A DNA stretch of 64,000 bases from Caulobacteraceae bacterium UBA3198 (lineage in GTDB: Bacteria; Pseudomonadota; Alphaproteobacteria; Caulobacterales; Caulobacteraceae). The DNA is taken from positions 310,001 to 374,000 of the forward strand of contig DEWY01000015.1 in the NCBI GenBank assembly GCA_002363865.1, given 5' to 3'. A program made the translations under genes and the position numbers. Below are positions 33,298 to 40,503 of this stretch, one piece after another (position 1 is the stretch's first letter; every line of letters starts with the position of its first letter). A model generated the notes under the pieces. That model worked only from the letters and a program-made list of their open reading frames with translations. It did not search any database and was not told where the DNA came from.

Positions 33298-34646
33298 GCC
33301 GCGCTCCGGACCGGCGCGCCACAGCCTCCCTCTTCGTCCAGGTGCTGATGCTGGTCGGCGTCAGCCTGATCACCGCCCAGGCGATCAGCATCTTCCTGCT
33401 GTTCAACCTGCCCCCGCCGGTGCCGGACTTCTACCGGTTCTCCGAGATCGCCGAGGCCCTGCAGGGGCGCCCCGGCGATCTGATTGAGCGGCGCGACCTG
33501 CAGTATCGGGTGACACGCATCCCGCCCGAAGGACAATCCACCGCCGACAGCATGGTCTGGGCCCGCGACCAGCTGGCCGAGGATCTGAGCGTGGCTCAGA
33601 GCGACCTGGTCATCGCCAAGACCTATCGCCTGCCCATATCTGACCGTCGCGTCTTCCGCATCGTCCGCGACCGCATGGAGCGGGCCGGCGGCGAGGGCCA
33701 GGAGGATCGATTCCTCGTCGCCCCGTTCGAGATCGCCATGAAGCGGCCTGATGGCCAGTGGGCCGTGGTCCACCCCGAGCGCAGCCTGGGCCTGAACGTC
33801 TGGCAGCAGCGCGTGCTGCTCTGGTTTCTCCTGTCGGCCCTGGTCATGGCGCCTATCGCCTGGATGTTCGCGCGGCGGCTCTCCAAGCCGTTCCGGCTGT
33901 TCGCCGAGGCCGCTGAACGCCTGGGTCGCGACCCGGATTCCCCGCCGCTGGAGATCGCCGGCTCGGCGGAAATCTCGGTAGCCGTCCGCGCCTTCAACCA
34001 GATGCAGGAGCGTCTGCGGCGCTATGTGCAGGATCGCACCGCCATGGTCGGGGCCATCGCCCACGACCTGCGCACCCCCCTCACCCGCCTGCGCTTCCGG
34101 ATCGAGAACGCCCCGGAGGATCAGAGGGCGAAGATGGCCGCCGACATCGACCAGATGGAGGCCATGGTCGCCGCCACCCTCGGCTTTGTCCGCGACGCCA
34201 CCAAGCCAGGGCAACGGACCCGGCTCGAGCTCGCCTCCCTGGTGGAGAGCGTCTGTGACGAGATGGCCGAGACCGGCGCGGCCATTGAGGTCGAGCGGGC
34301 GGAAAAGGTGGTGATCGAAGGCGATCCCATCGCCTTGCGCCGGCTGGTCACCAATCTGGTGGAGAACGCCGTGAAGTTCGGAGACCGGGCGCGGGCGCGG
34401 GTGATCATCGAGGGCCGGACCGTGGTCATCGAGATCGAGGACGAGGGGCCAGGCATCCCCATCGAGGATATGGAGCGCATCTTCGAGCCCTTCTATCGCC
34501 GAGAGCCCTCCCGCAGCCGGGGCACCGGCGGGATCGGCCTGGGGCTCGCCGTCGTGCGGTCCATCGCCCGCAGCCATGGCGGCGATGTGACCATGATCAA
34601 CAGGCCGGGCGGCGGCCTGACCGCCCGGGTCCTGCTGCCGGCCTGA
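33294..34646 (+). CDS. Sensor histidine kinase, EnvZ-like
   Basis: 450 residues from GTG 33294. There are two membrane segments (about 13-40 and about 178-195) around a periplasmic sensor loop, then a HAMP linker. The HisKA domain carries phospho-accepting His257 (AIAHDLRTPLTRLRF). The ATPase domain has LVTNLVENAVKFGD (N box), DEGPGIP (G1) and GTGGIGLGLAVVRS (G2). It phosphorylates the adjacent OmpR-type regulator. The periplasmic loop (about 140 residues) belongs to no family I recognise, so the signal is unknown. Confidence 0.94.
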   Translation: MSRAPDRRATASLFVQVLMLVGVSLITAQAISIFLLFNLPPPVPDFYRFSEIAEALQGRPGDLIERRDLQYRVTRIPPEGQSTADSMVWARDQLAEDLSVAQSDLVIAKTYRLPISDRRVFRIVRDRMERAGGEGQEDRFLVAPFEIAMKRPDGQWAVVHPERSLGLNVWQQRVLLWFLLSALVMAPIAWMFARRLSKPFRLFAEAAERLGRDPDSPPLEIAGSAEISVAVRAFNQMQERLRRYVQDRTAMVGAIAHDLRTPLTRLRFRIENAPEDQRAKMAADIDQMEAMVAATLGFVRDATKPGQRTRLELASLVESVCDEMAETGAAIEVERAEKVVIEGDPIALRRLVTNLVENAVKFGDRARARVIIEGRTVVIEIEDEGPGIPIEDMERIFEPFYRREPSRSRGTGGIGLGLAVVRSIARSHGGDVTMINRPGGGLTARVLLPA

Positions 34647-34740
34647 GCGGGGCCCCGCCCTAGGGGTTGGCCGTAACCACCGGCGAAAATTCAGAGATTC
34701 GGGGACGCAACTCCTGGCGAGGCTCGCGGGTTGCTAGAGC

Positions 34741-34766
34741 GGAGCCTTAGACGGGCCCTCCGGGTT
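34741..34766 (+). promoter_or_regulatory. Weak EcfG-like promoter candidate upstream of the KGG gene
   Basis: GGAGC (34741-34745), 17 bases, GGTT (34763-34766): one mismatch in each half against GGAAC-N17-CGTT, with the right spacing and about 45 bases before ATG 34812. The same bases contain a perfect hairpin CCCTCCG/CGGAGGG (34756-34762 and 34767-34773) that may instead end the kinase transcript. The nearby EcfG-type sigma gene makes a promoter plausible, but the match is weak. Confidence 0.3.
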
Positions 34767-34811
34767 CGGAGGGTCTCAAGGGCGCCGACGCCGCCTATTA
34801 GGAGTGACCCC

Positions 34812-35033
34812 ATGAGCATTGCCGATCAAGATCCCCCCCGCACCCGTCGAGGCTTCGCCGCCATGAATCCCGAGCGGCGCCGCGAAATTGCGCGCAAGGG
34901 CGGCGCCAGCGTCCCCGGCGAAAAGCGTAGCTTCGCCAAGGACCGGGATCTGGCCGCCTCGGCCGGCCGCAAGGGCGGCGAAGCTTCGCGGGGCGGTGGC
35001 CGCCGCGAGGGTGAAGAGACGACGGAATCCTGA
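34812..35033 (+). CDS. KGG-domain stress protein (YciG/ConJ-like)
   Basis: 73 residues from ATG 34812. It is basic and glycine-rich, with the KGG motif repeated: MNPERRREIARKGGASVPG and AGRKGGEASRGGG. Similar small hydrophilic proteins (YciG, GsiB, Con-10 relatives) are induced by general stress or desiccation; how they protect the cell is not settled. A strong hairpin follows the gene. The neighbouring ergothioneine and sigma-factor genes suggest a stress-response cluster. Confidence 0.85.
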   Translation: MSIADQDPPRTRRGFAAMNPERRREIARKGGASVPGEKRSFAKDRDLAASAGRKGGEASRGGGRREGEETTES

Positions 35034-35046
35034 TCCCAGGTCCCGA

Positions 35047-35078
35047 GCGAAATCAGATCCCTCGGGATCGGATTTCGC
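35047..35078. terminator. Hairpin after the KGG gene, probable bidirectional terminator
   Basis: Stem GCGAAATC (35047-35054) pairs with GATTTCGC (35071-35078), with an inner stem GATCC/GGATC (35056-35060 and 35065-35069) and loop CTCG. It is followed by TT only, not a long T tract. Lies between the convergent KGG gene and the EgtB-EgtD fusion gene. Confidence 0.6.
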
Positions 35079-35127
35079 TTCGGACGACCGAGGGGGCTCG
35101 CCTCGCCCGCCTTAGCTCTCGCCCGCC

Positions 35128-37347
35128 TTAGCTGGCGAGCAGAAACATCCCGAAGGCGGGCTCGGGGCTCGCCCATTGCCCCTCAAGCCGCCATCCCGCC
35201 TGAGCCGCCAGCCTGGCGAACCCCTCCGACGTGAACTTGTGCGAGTTCTCGGTGTGGATCGTCTCTCCCGCCCGAAATTCAAAGCTCCGCCCCGCCACCT
35301 GGACCGTCTGGTCGCAAAGCGCCTCCAGGTGCATTTCGATGCGTGACATCGGCGCGTTCCAGACCGCGCGATGCGCGAAGGCTGCAAGGTCGAAGTTCGC
35401 CGCGAGCTCCCGGTTCATGCGGGTCAGCAGATTGAGATTGAAGGCGGCTGTGACCCCCTGAGAGTCGTCATAGGCCGCCACCAGCACAGATTGAGCCTTC
35501 ACGAGGTCTGCACCCACGAGGAATCTCGCTCCGGGCCCCAGCAGGCGCCGGGCGTTGACGAGGAACTCCACCGCCTCCTCCGGCAGGAGGTTGCCGATGG
35601 TGGATCCTGGGAAGAAGCCAAAGGCTGGCCGCCCCTGGGCCGCCTCAGGCAGCTCCAGAGCCACTGTGAAGTCGTCCACCAGCGGGGCCACTGTCAGTCC
35701 CTGATAGTCACGGCTCAGGCTTTCGACCGCTGCGTCGAGGGCGCTGGGGCTGATGTCGATCGGCGTATAGACGGCGATCTGCGGCGCATGATCCAGCAGT
35801 TGTCGAGTCTTCAGGCTCGCGCCGCTGCCGAACTCCACCAGGGCCGCGCCCTCGGGAACATGGGACGCCACCTCCGGGGCCACCTGCGCCAGCAGGGCGA
35901 GTTCAGTCCGGGTGGGATAGTATTCCGGCAGTTCGCAGATGTCCTCAAACAGCCGGGACCCAGGGGCGTCATAGAAGTATTTTGGCGGCACCGACTTCTG
36001 CCGCCGCGACAGCCCGGCCAGGACATCGGTCTCGAAGGCGCTGCGCCGCGGCGCTGGCGCCGCGCCATCCCGCGCCAGCCTCAAACCGGAGAACATCCAG
36101 CGCTGATGGGGCTGGAAGAAGTTGCGGTAGGTGGCGCGCACATGGCCCGGCGGCGTCACGCAGGCCCCGCCGCGCAGCACCATCTGCCCGCTCATGAACT
36201 TGCCGTTGTACTCCCCCACCGCCCCAGGGGCCGCGGCGAACCCCGGATAGGGGCCGTAGGCGCTGCGGGTCCATTCCCAGAGGTCGCCGAACATCTGGCG
36301 CGGCGCGCTGGCCTCACCTTGCGCCGGCGACGGCGCCGGAACGCCACGGGCCAGAAAGCCTCCACGGACGGGAAGTTGGGCGGCGGCGTGCTCCCACTCC
36401 GCCTCGGTCGGCAGCCGGGCGCCGGCCCAGGCGGCGTAGGCCTCAGCCTCATAGTAGCTGAGATGGGAGACGGGCGCGGCGGGGTCCACAGGATGCAGGC
36501 CGCGCAGATCCATGACCTTCCAGCCGTCGGGGCTGGGCTCCCAGTAGAGCGGCGCCTGCCAGCCTTCGGCCTGGACCTTGGCCCAGCCGTCGGACAGCCA
36601 GAATTCGGGGCGCTCATAGCCGCCGTCGGCCATGAAGTTGAGCCACTCCCCATTGGTCACCAGCCGGTCGGCCAGGCTGAAGGGGGCGAGGAAGACCTGA
36701 TGCCGGGGCCCTTCATTGTCGAAGGAGAATCCCTGTCCATCATGACCGATCTCCACCAGACCGCCCTCATAACCGATGAAGGCCGGCGCGGCCGGAGTGC
36801 GTCCCGGCTCCGGCGCAGGGCCACGGCCATAGGCGGGCGCCAGGGGCGACTGGGCGAACAGGTGCAGGATATCCATCAGGATCAGTTCCTGATGCTGCTC
36901 CTCATGGGCGATCCCCAGGTCCAGCAGATCATCAAAGGTCTGATCATCGGACAGGAGCAGACGGGTCATGGCCTCGTCCACATGGGCCCGATAGGCCATC
37001 ACCCTTTCCTGGGACGGTCGGGTCAGCAGGCCCCGCTGCGGCCGCGGCTGCCGAGGGCCGAGGGCCTCATAATAGGAATTGAACAGAAAGCCGAACCGCG
37101 GATCGAAGGGCTTGTATCCCTCCAGATGCGGAGTCAGCAGAAAGGTTTCGAAGAACCAGGTGGTGTGCGCCAGGTGCCATTTGGTCGGGCTGGCGTCCGG
37201 CATGGACTGGGCCAGTTGATCTTCGGGCGACAGATCCCGCACCAGATGCTGGGTGCGGGCGCGGAGCGCCAGATACCGTTCCAGCCGATCCTGGGTCACC
37301 ACGGCCTGGGGCCGATGGGTCATGGTTGCGTCGTCCGAAGGCGCCAT
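35128..37347 (-). CDS. egtB-egtD: EgtB-EgtD fusion: ergothioneine sulfoxide synthase plus histidine trimethyltransferase
   Basis: 739 residues from ATG 37347 (GGAGGGGGGTGGAATG upstream). Residues 1 to about 428 are EgtB: a DinB-type iron-binding bundle with His61 (KWHLAHTTWFFE) and His148/His152 (HEEQHQEL), then the FGE-sulfatase domain (LPTEAEWEHAA, FGDLWEWTRSAYG, RGGACVTPPGH). From about 437 it is EgtD, with KSVPPKYFYDAPGS, LPEYYPTRTE, the SAM motif EFGSGASLKTR, and FPGSTIGNLLP. EgtD trimethylates histidine to hercynine; EgtB couples hercynine with cysteine or gamma-glutamylcysteine using oxygen. The frame is unbroken and the linker is only about 10 residues. The order is opposite to fungal Egt1. 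No EgtE-type lyase is adjacent. An exact EcfG-type promoter lies upstream. Confidence 0.93.
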   Translation of the reverse strand: MAPSDDATMTHRPQAVVTQDRLERYLALRARTQHLVRDLSPEDQLAQSMPDASPTKWHLAHTTWFFETFLLTPHLEGYKPFDPRFGFLFNSYYEALGPRQPRPQRGLLTRPSQERVMAYRAHVDEAMTRLLLSDDQTFDDLLDLGIAHEEQHQELILMDILHLFAQSPLAPAYGRGPAPEPGRTPAAPAFIGYEGGLVEIGHDGQGFSFDNEGPRHQVFLAPFSLADRLVTNGEWLNFMADGGYERPEFWLSDGWAKVQAEGWQAPLYWEPSPDGWKVMDLRGLHPVDPAAPVSHLSYYEAEAYAAWAGARLPTEAEWEHAAAQLPVRGGFLARGVPAPSPAQGEASAPRQMFGDLWEWTRSAYGPYPGFAAAPGAVGEYNGKFMSGQMVLRGGACVTPPGHVRATYRNFFQPHQRWMFSGLRLARDGAAPAPRRSAFETDVLAGLSRRQKSVPPKYFYDAPGSRLFEDICELPEYYPTRTELALLAQVAPEVASHVPEGAALVEFGSGASLKTRQLLDHAPQIAVYTPIDISPSALDAAVESLSRDYQGLTVAPLVDDFTVALELPEAAQGRPAFGFFPGSTIGNLLPEEAVEFLVNARRLLGPGARFLVGADLVKAQSVLVAAYDDSQGVTAAFNLNLLTRMNRELAANFDLAAFAHRAVWNAPMSRIEMHLEALCDQTVQVAGRSFEFRAGETIHTENSHKFTSEGFARLAAQAGWRLEGQWASPEPAFGMFLLAS

Positions 37348-37432
37348 TCCACCCCCCTCCCCTGTAGCCTGGCCCCATCCCTGACGGGCTGTGACCAACA
37401 TCGCCCGCCTGCGAAGCCGCGAGCCGATGAAC

Positions 37433-37458
37433 AACGCCAAGCTGTCGCTTCGCGTTCC
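37433..37458 (-). promoter_or_regulatory. EcfG-type promoter for the EgtB-EgtD fusion gene
   Basis: On the minus strand GGAAC (37458-37454), exactly 17 bases, then CGTT (37436-37433). This is the GGAAC-N16/17-CGTT consensus of alphaproteobacterial general-stress sigma factors (EcfG, Caulobacter SigT). A transcript starting near 37425 would have a leader of about 75 bases before ATG 37347. Confidence 0.75.
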
Positions 37459-37491
37459 TAAGGTCGGGGCCAGGGGCCTCTGACGCAACCC

Positions 37492-37517
37492 GGAACGGAA
37501 ATTAGCGTCGCCACGTT
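37492..37517 (+). promoter_or_regulatory. EcfG-type promoter for the sigma factor gene
   Basis: GGAAC (37492-37496), exactly 17 bases, CGTT (37514-37517), about 50 bases before ATG 37569. It lies back to back with the promoter of the EgtB-EgtD gene, with the two -35 elements 33 bases apart. It suggests that the sigma factor activates its own gene. Confidence 0.78.
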
Positions 37518-37568
37518 GGACCTCGGACCGGGGCGGGAAGGCCTCGTCCGAAGTGTCACGAGGGCGCG

Positions 37569-38096
37569 ATGACGGGCTTGGACAGCTGGCGAGACTCGGT
37601 GATCTCCATGATCCCGGCCCTTCGCGCCTTCGCCTGGTCGCTTTGTCATAACGGCGCTGACGCCGACGATCTGGTCCAGGACACGCTCATCAAGGCCTGG
37701 AGCAACCGGGACCGTTTCGAAGTGGGGACAAACCTGCGGGCCTGGCTCTTCACTATTCTGCGCAACACCTATTACACCCAACTCAATCGCCGCCGACGGG
37801 AGGTTCGCGACGAGGACGGCGACTACGCTAAGCTCCTTCGCAGCCCCCCCACCCAGGACTGGAGCCTGGCCATGCAGGACCTGCAATCGGCCCTGGCGCG
37901 TCTGCCCGACGAGCATCGCGAAGCCCTCATTCTCATCGGCGCGGCAGGGCTGAGCTACGAGGAGGCGGCCGAAATCTGTGGCTGCGCCGTCGGCACCATC
38001 AAGAGCCGTGTCAATCGGGCCAGAATCAAGCTTCAGCGGCTGCTCGACACCGAAGAGTCGCCGACATCGAAAACGCCCGGCGCCGCCTCGATCTAG
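37569..38096 (+). CDS. ecfG: ECF sigma factor, EcfG (ECF15) type
   Basis: 175 residues. Region 2 is DADDLVQDTLIKAW (31-44) with GTNLRAWLFTILRNTYYT. Region 4 is LPDEHREALILIGAAGLSYE followed by EAAEICGCAVGTIKSRVNR, the wording typical of ECF15/EcfG general-stress sigma factors. A GAGGG site precedes ATG 37569. In the known circuit EcfG is held by anti-sigma NepR and freed by PhyR, but neither gene is in this window, so this may be a secondary paralogue (like Caulobacter SigU) rather than the main SigT. An exact EcfG-type promoter lies upstream. Confidence 0.88.
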   Translation: MTGLDSWRDSVISMIPALRAFAWSLCHNGADADDLVQDTLIKAWSNRDRFEVGTNLRAWLFTILRNTYYTQLNRRRREVRDEDGDYAKLLRSPPTQDWSLAMQDLQSALARLPDEHREALILIGAAGLSYEEAAEICGCAVGTIKSRVNRARIKLQRLLDTEESPTSKTPGAASI

Positions 38097-38117
38097 GGCA
38101 CGCGGGCAAGTCGCCTT

Positions 38118-38143
38118 GGAACGACTCCCGCGCCGCGGGGGTT
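38118..38143 (+). promoter_or_regulatory. EcfG-like promoter for the small acidic protein gene
   Basis: GGAAC (38118-38122), 17 bases, GGTT (38140-38143): a single mismatch to GGAAC-N17-CGTT. Lies between the sigma gene stop and ATG 38176, giving a leader of about 25 bases that includes a GGAG ribosome site. It would also serve the DedA gene downstream. Confidence 0.5.
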
Positions 38144-38175
38144 CAATCGGTCCCGCCAACCGCGCTGGAGCCGTC

Positions 38176-38412
38176 ATGACTGACCACCCCAAGCCCCCCG
38201 CATCGTCCCGCGCTCGACTGGCGGACGAGCCTGGCAAGACCAAGCCGGGCGCTCAAGCCTATGGGTTGGGCGCAGAAGAAGCCCATCCCGAACCCAGCGC
38301 GCTGGTGCGCGAACACAAGGACTATGTGGAGAAGCTGGGCCACAACACCGCGCCGGACACCGACCTCGGCGAACCGGCCGAATCGATGCCCGATCCGCCT
38401 GAGAAGCCGTAG
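38176..38412 (+). CDS. Small disordered Pro-rich protein, unknown function
   Basis: 78 residues from ATG 38176 with GGAG 6 bases upstream. Highly charged and proline-rich at both ends (MTDHPKPPASSRARLADEPG and EPAESMPDPPEKP), so probably disordered. A middle part reads PSALVREHKDYVEKLGHN. I recognise no family; it does not resemble the anti-sigma factor NepR. The EcfG-like promoter and the place between sigma and DedA genes suggest a stress-induced protein. Confidence 0.65.
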   Translation: MTDHPKPPASSRARLADEPGKTKPGAQAYGLGAEEAHPEPSALVREHKDYVEKLGHNTAPDTDLGEPAESMPDPPEKP

Positions 38413-38421
38413 GCCTGCGCC

Positions 38422-39036
38422 ATGGGCGGTCTCGCCGATCGGCTCACCGCCCTTCTGCAAAATCATCCGGAACAGGCCGGCCTAATCATCGGCCTCTTGG
38501 TCTTCGCCGAGAGCCTGGCCTTTGTTGGTTTTCTGGTTCCCTCAACGGCGCTGCTGCTGGCCATGGGCGCACTGGTGGGGACCGGCGTCGTCGCGCCTGG
38601 ACCCGTCTTGATCTTCGCCATCGCCGGGGCGGTGGCTGGCGACGCCATTTCCTATGAACTGGGACGGTGGATGGGGCCCGCGGCCCTGCGCAACAAGGCC
38701 TTGCGTCGGCATCGCCGAACCGTGGCCAGGGCCCGGCTGTTTATCCATCGCGCCGGGATTCTGGCGATGGTTCTCGGTCGCTTCACCGGACCGGTGCGCT
38801 CCTTCGTGCCGCTCGTGGGCGGGATGCTGCAGATGGGTCGGCTGCGATTTCAGATCGCCAACCTCGCCGGCGCCGTCCTCTGGATTCCCGTCATGCTGGC
38901 TCCGGGCTTCCTGGCGGCGCAGGGCCTGACCCTGCTGCCCGCCGGGATGCTGGAGCCGACGGTCACCGCCCTGGCGGTCGGAGGTCTTGCGGTCCTGGTT
39001 TGGCGCTGGCGCCGGCGGGCGGCCAGGAGCCGCTGA
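38422..39036 (+). CDS. DedA-family inner-membrane protein
   Basis: 204 residues with about five membrane or re-entrant segments. The DedA signature is seen in FAESLAFVGFLVPSTALLLA, the LGRWMGP loop and ILAMVLGRFTGPVRSFVPLV, containing the conserved Arg of the GRFxGPxR motif. DedA proteins act in membrane homeostasis, and some move undecaprenyl phosphate or phospholipids across the bilayer. Nine bases after the small protein gene, so probably in the same transcript. Its TGA abuts the stop of the convergent symporter gene (TGATCA). Confidence 0.9.
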   Translation: MGGLADRLTALLQNHPEQAGLIIGLLVFAESLAFVGFLVPSTALLLAMGALVGTGVVAPGPVLIFAIAGAVAGDAISYELGRWMGPAALRNKALRRHRRTVARARLFIHRAGILAMVLGRFTGPVRSFVPLVGGMLQMGRLRFQIANLAGAVLWIPVMLAPGFLAAQGLTLLPAGMLEPTVTALAVGGLAVLVWRWRRRAARSR

Positions 39037-40503
39037 TCACTCGTCCTCGGGCGGCGCCTCGGCCCGTCGTCGGCGTATCTCTACGGAGATCTCCTCGTGC
39101 CGTAGGCGCCCCACGGCGTAGGGCGCGAACAGAACCATGGCGATAAGGGCCACCAGGGCCGAGCCTGGGCCCCAGGCGAGCAGCAGACGGGTCAGGACGT
39201 CGGCGGGCAGCTCGATCCCGACGGCGCGGCCGGCCTCGCGGGGAAACCGCATGGCGTCCAGGGCGAGCCCCGCCACCAGGACTCCGACGCCGGAGGCCGC
39301 CTTGGCCGCAAAGCCGAGGCCCGCGAAATAGAGCCCTTCCCGTCTGCGGTGGAACAGGAACTCATGCTCGTCGGCGGCGTCGGCCATCATGGAGGGATAG
39401 GCGATCATGGCGAAGCCGACCCCCACGCCAGCCATGGCGCTGTTGGCCGCCAGCATGATCGTGGCCGCCGCGCCTTCGGGCCGGTAGAGCCCGCTGACCC
39501 AGACCAGCGGCAGTACGACCCACGACACCAGCACAAGACCTAGCCCGACCAACACCACCGTGCGCTTTTCCAGCCGCCGCGTCAGCTGAGGGGTCACCGG
39601 GATGCCGGCCAGGATGCCGGCCAGATAGGCGTAGCCGACGAACTGCATCATCTCTGGCCGCAGCTTCCAGACGAAGAGCTGGCTGTGGGTGTTCAGCGTG
39701 CCATTGGCGCCCACAGCGGCGTAGAAGATCACGGCCGAGAAGAAGAGGATGCGGAACGAGCGGTTGCGCAGAATCTCGGCGACTTCGCCCGGCAACCGCT
39801 TGGCCATGGAGGCGTCCACCGAGGCCACCTTCGGCAGGCTGGCGGCGAACCGATAGACCCCGAGGCAACACAAGGTCATGGCGGCCAGCACCAGGGCGGC
39901 CACCGACCAGCCGAACGCCGGATAGCGGTCGGGGCTCTGCAGGCCGCCCTCGCCGGCGAAGAAGACCGAATAGGCCAGGGCGGTGATCAGGATGCTGGTG
40001 AGGATGCCCACCACCACCCGCCAAGCGACAATGGAGGAGCGCTCCACATAGCCGTCGGCCATTTCTGCGCCCAGGGCGAGATAAGGCACCCAGAAGACCG
40101 AGATGAAGGCCCTCACCGCCACCGATGTCACCGCGAGCCAGACAAACAGCAGGGTCGGCGACAGGCCGCTCGGTGGGGTGAACAAGAGGCCCAGCGCCAG
40201 GGCCGTCAGCGGCGCGCCGATGAACATCAGGGGCGCCCGCCGACCAAAGCGCGACTGCAGATTGTCCGACCAGGAGCCGATGAAGGGATCAACACCCGCG
40301 TCGGCGCACAGCCCAATGAAGAGGGCCGCCCCCACCAACGAGCCTGAGAGGCCCAGCACGGCGGTATAGTAGAAGAAGATGAAGCCCGCCGCGGTGGTGA
40401 ACAGGGCGTCGCCCGCCCCGCCAAGGCTGTAGGCGAATTTCACCTTGCGAGGGGGCCGCAGAGATGTGGCCTCAGCGAGGCTCGGCGTCGGAATCGCGGT
40501 CAT
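39037..40503 (-). CDS. GPH-family sugar:cation symporter (MelB-like MFS)
   Basis: 488 residues and about 12 membrane segments. N-terminal FAYSLGGAGDALFTTAAGF and the GLCADAGVDPFIGSWSDNLQ motif (the conserved Asp in DP.IG..SD), then SRFGRRAPLMFIGAP, are typical of the GPH/MelB group, which imports glycosides or uronides with sodium or protons. Last gene of the six-gene sugar operon, overlapping the preceding isomerase gene as ATGA. The cargo is probably the glycoside or sugar the operon degrades. Confidence 0.88.
   Translation of the reverse strand: MTAIPTPSLAEATSLRPPRKVKFAYSLGGAGDALFTTAAGFIFFYYTAVLGLSGSLVGAALFIGLCADAGVDPFIGSWSDNLQSRFGRRAPLMFIGAPLTALALGLLFTPPSGLSPTLLFVWLAVTSVAVRAFISVFWVPYLALGAEMADGYVERSSIVAWRVVVGILTSILITALAYSVFFAGEGGLQSPDRYPAFGWSVAALVLAAMTLCCLGVYRFAASLPKVASVDASMAKRLPGEVAEILRNRSFRILFFSAVIFYAAVGANGTLNTHSQLFVWKLRPEMMQFVGYAYLAGILAGIPVTPQLTRRLEKRTVVLVGLGLVLVSWVVLPLVWVSGLYRPEGAAATIMLAANSAMAGVGVGFAMIAYPSMMADAADEHEFLFHRRREGLYFAGLGFAAKAASGVGVLVAGLALDAMRFPREAGRAVGIELPADVLTRLLLAWGPGSALVALIAMVLFAPYAVGRLRHEEISVEIRRRRAEAPPEDE

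Noticed and set aside
34756..34773. Hairpin with GGTT loop considered as part of a tRNA or riboswitch
   Set aside because: Only one 7-base stem exists and no acceptor or anticodon arms are found; it is at most a terminator or chance palindrome.
35128..37347. OvoA (ovothiol synthase with fused methyltransferase) as an alternative identity
   Set aside because: The C-terminal domain has the EgtD signature (PPKYFYDAPGS, LPEYYPTRTE, GSTIGNLLP), not the smaller methyltransferase of OvoA.
35371..37461. 696-codon open frame antisense to the EgtB-EgtD gene
   Set aside because: The sense strand carries all EgtB and EgtD motifs; the opposite frame shows no domain or ribosome site.
38176..38412. NepR anti-sigma factor next to the sigma gene
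   Set aside because: Size is similar, but the protein is Pro/acid-rich and lacks the two amphipathic helices and conserved leucine pattern of NepR.
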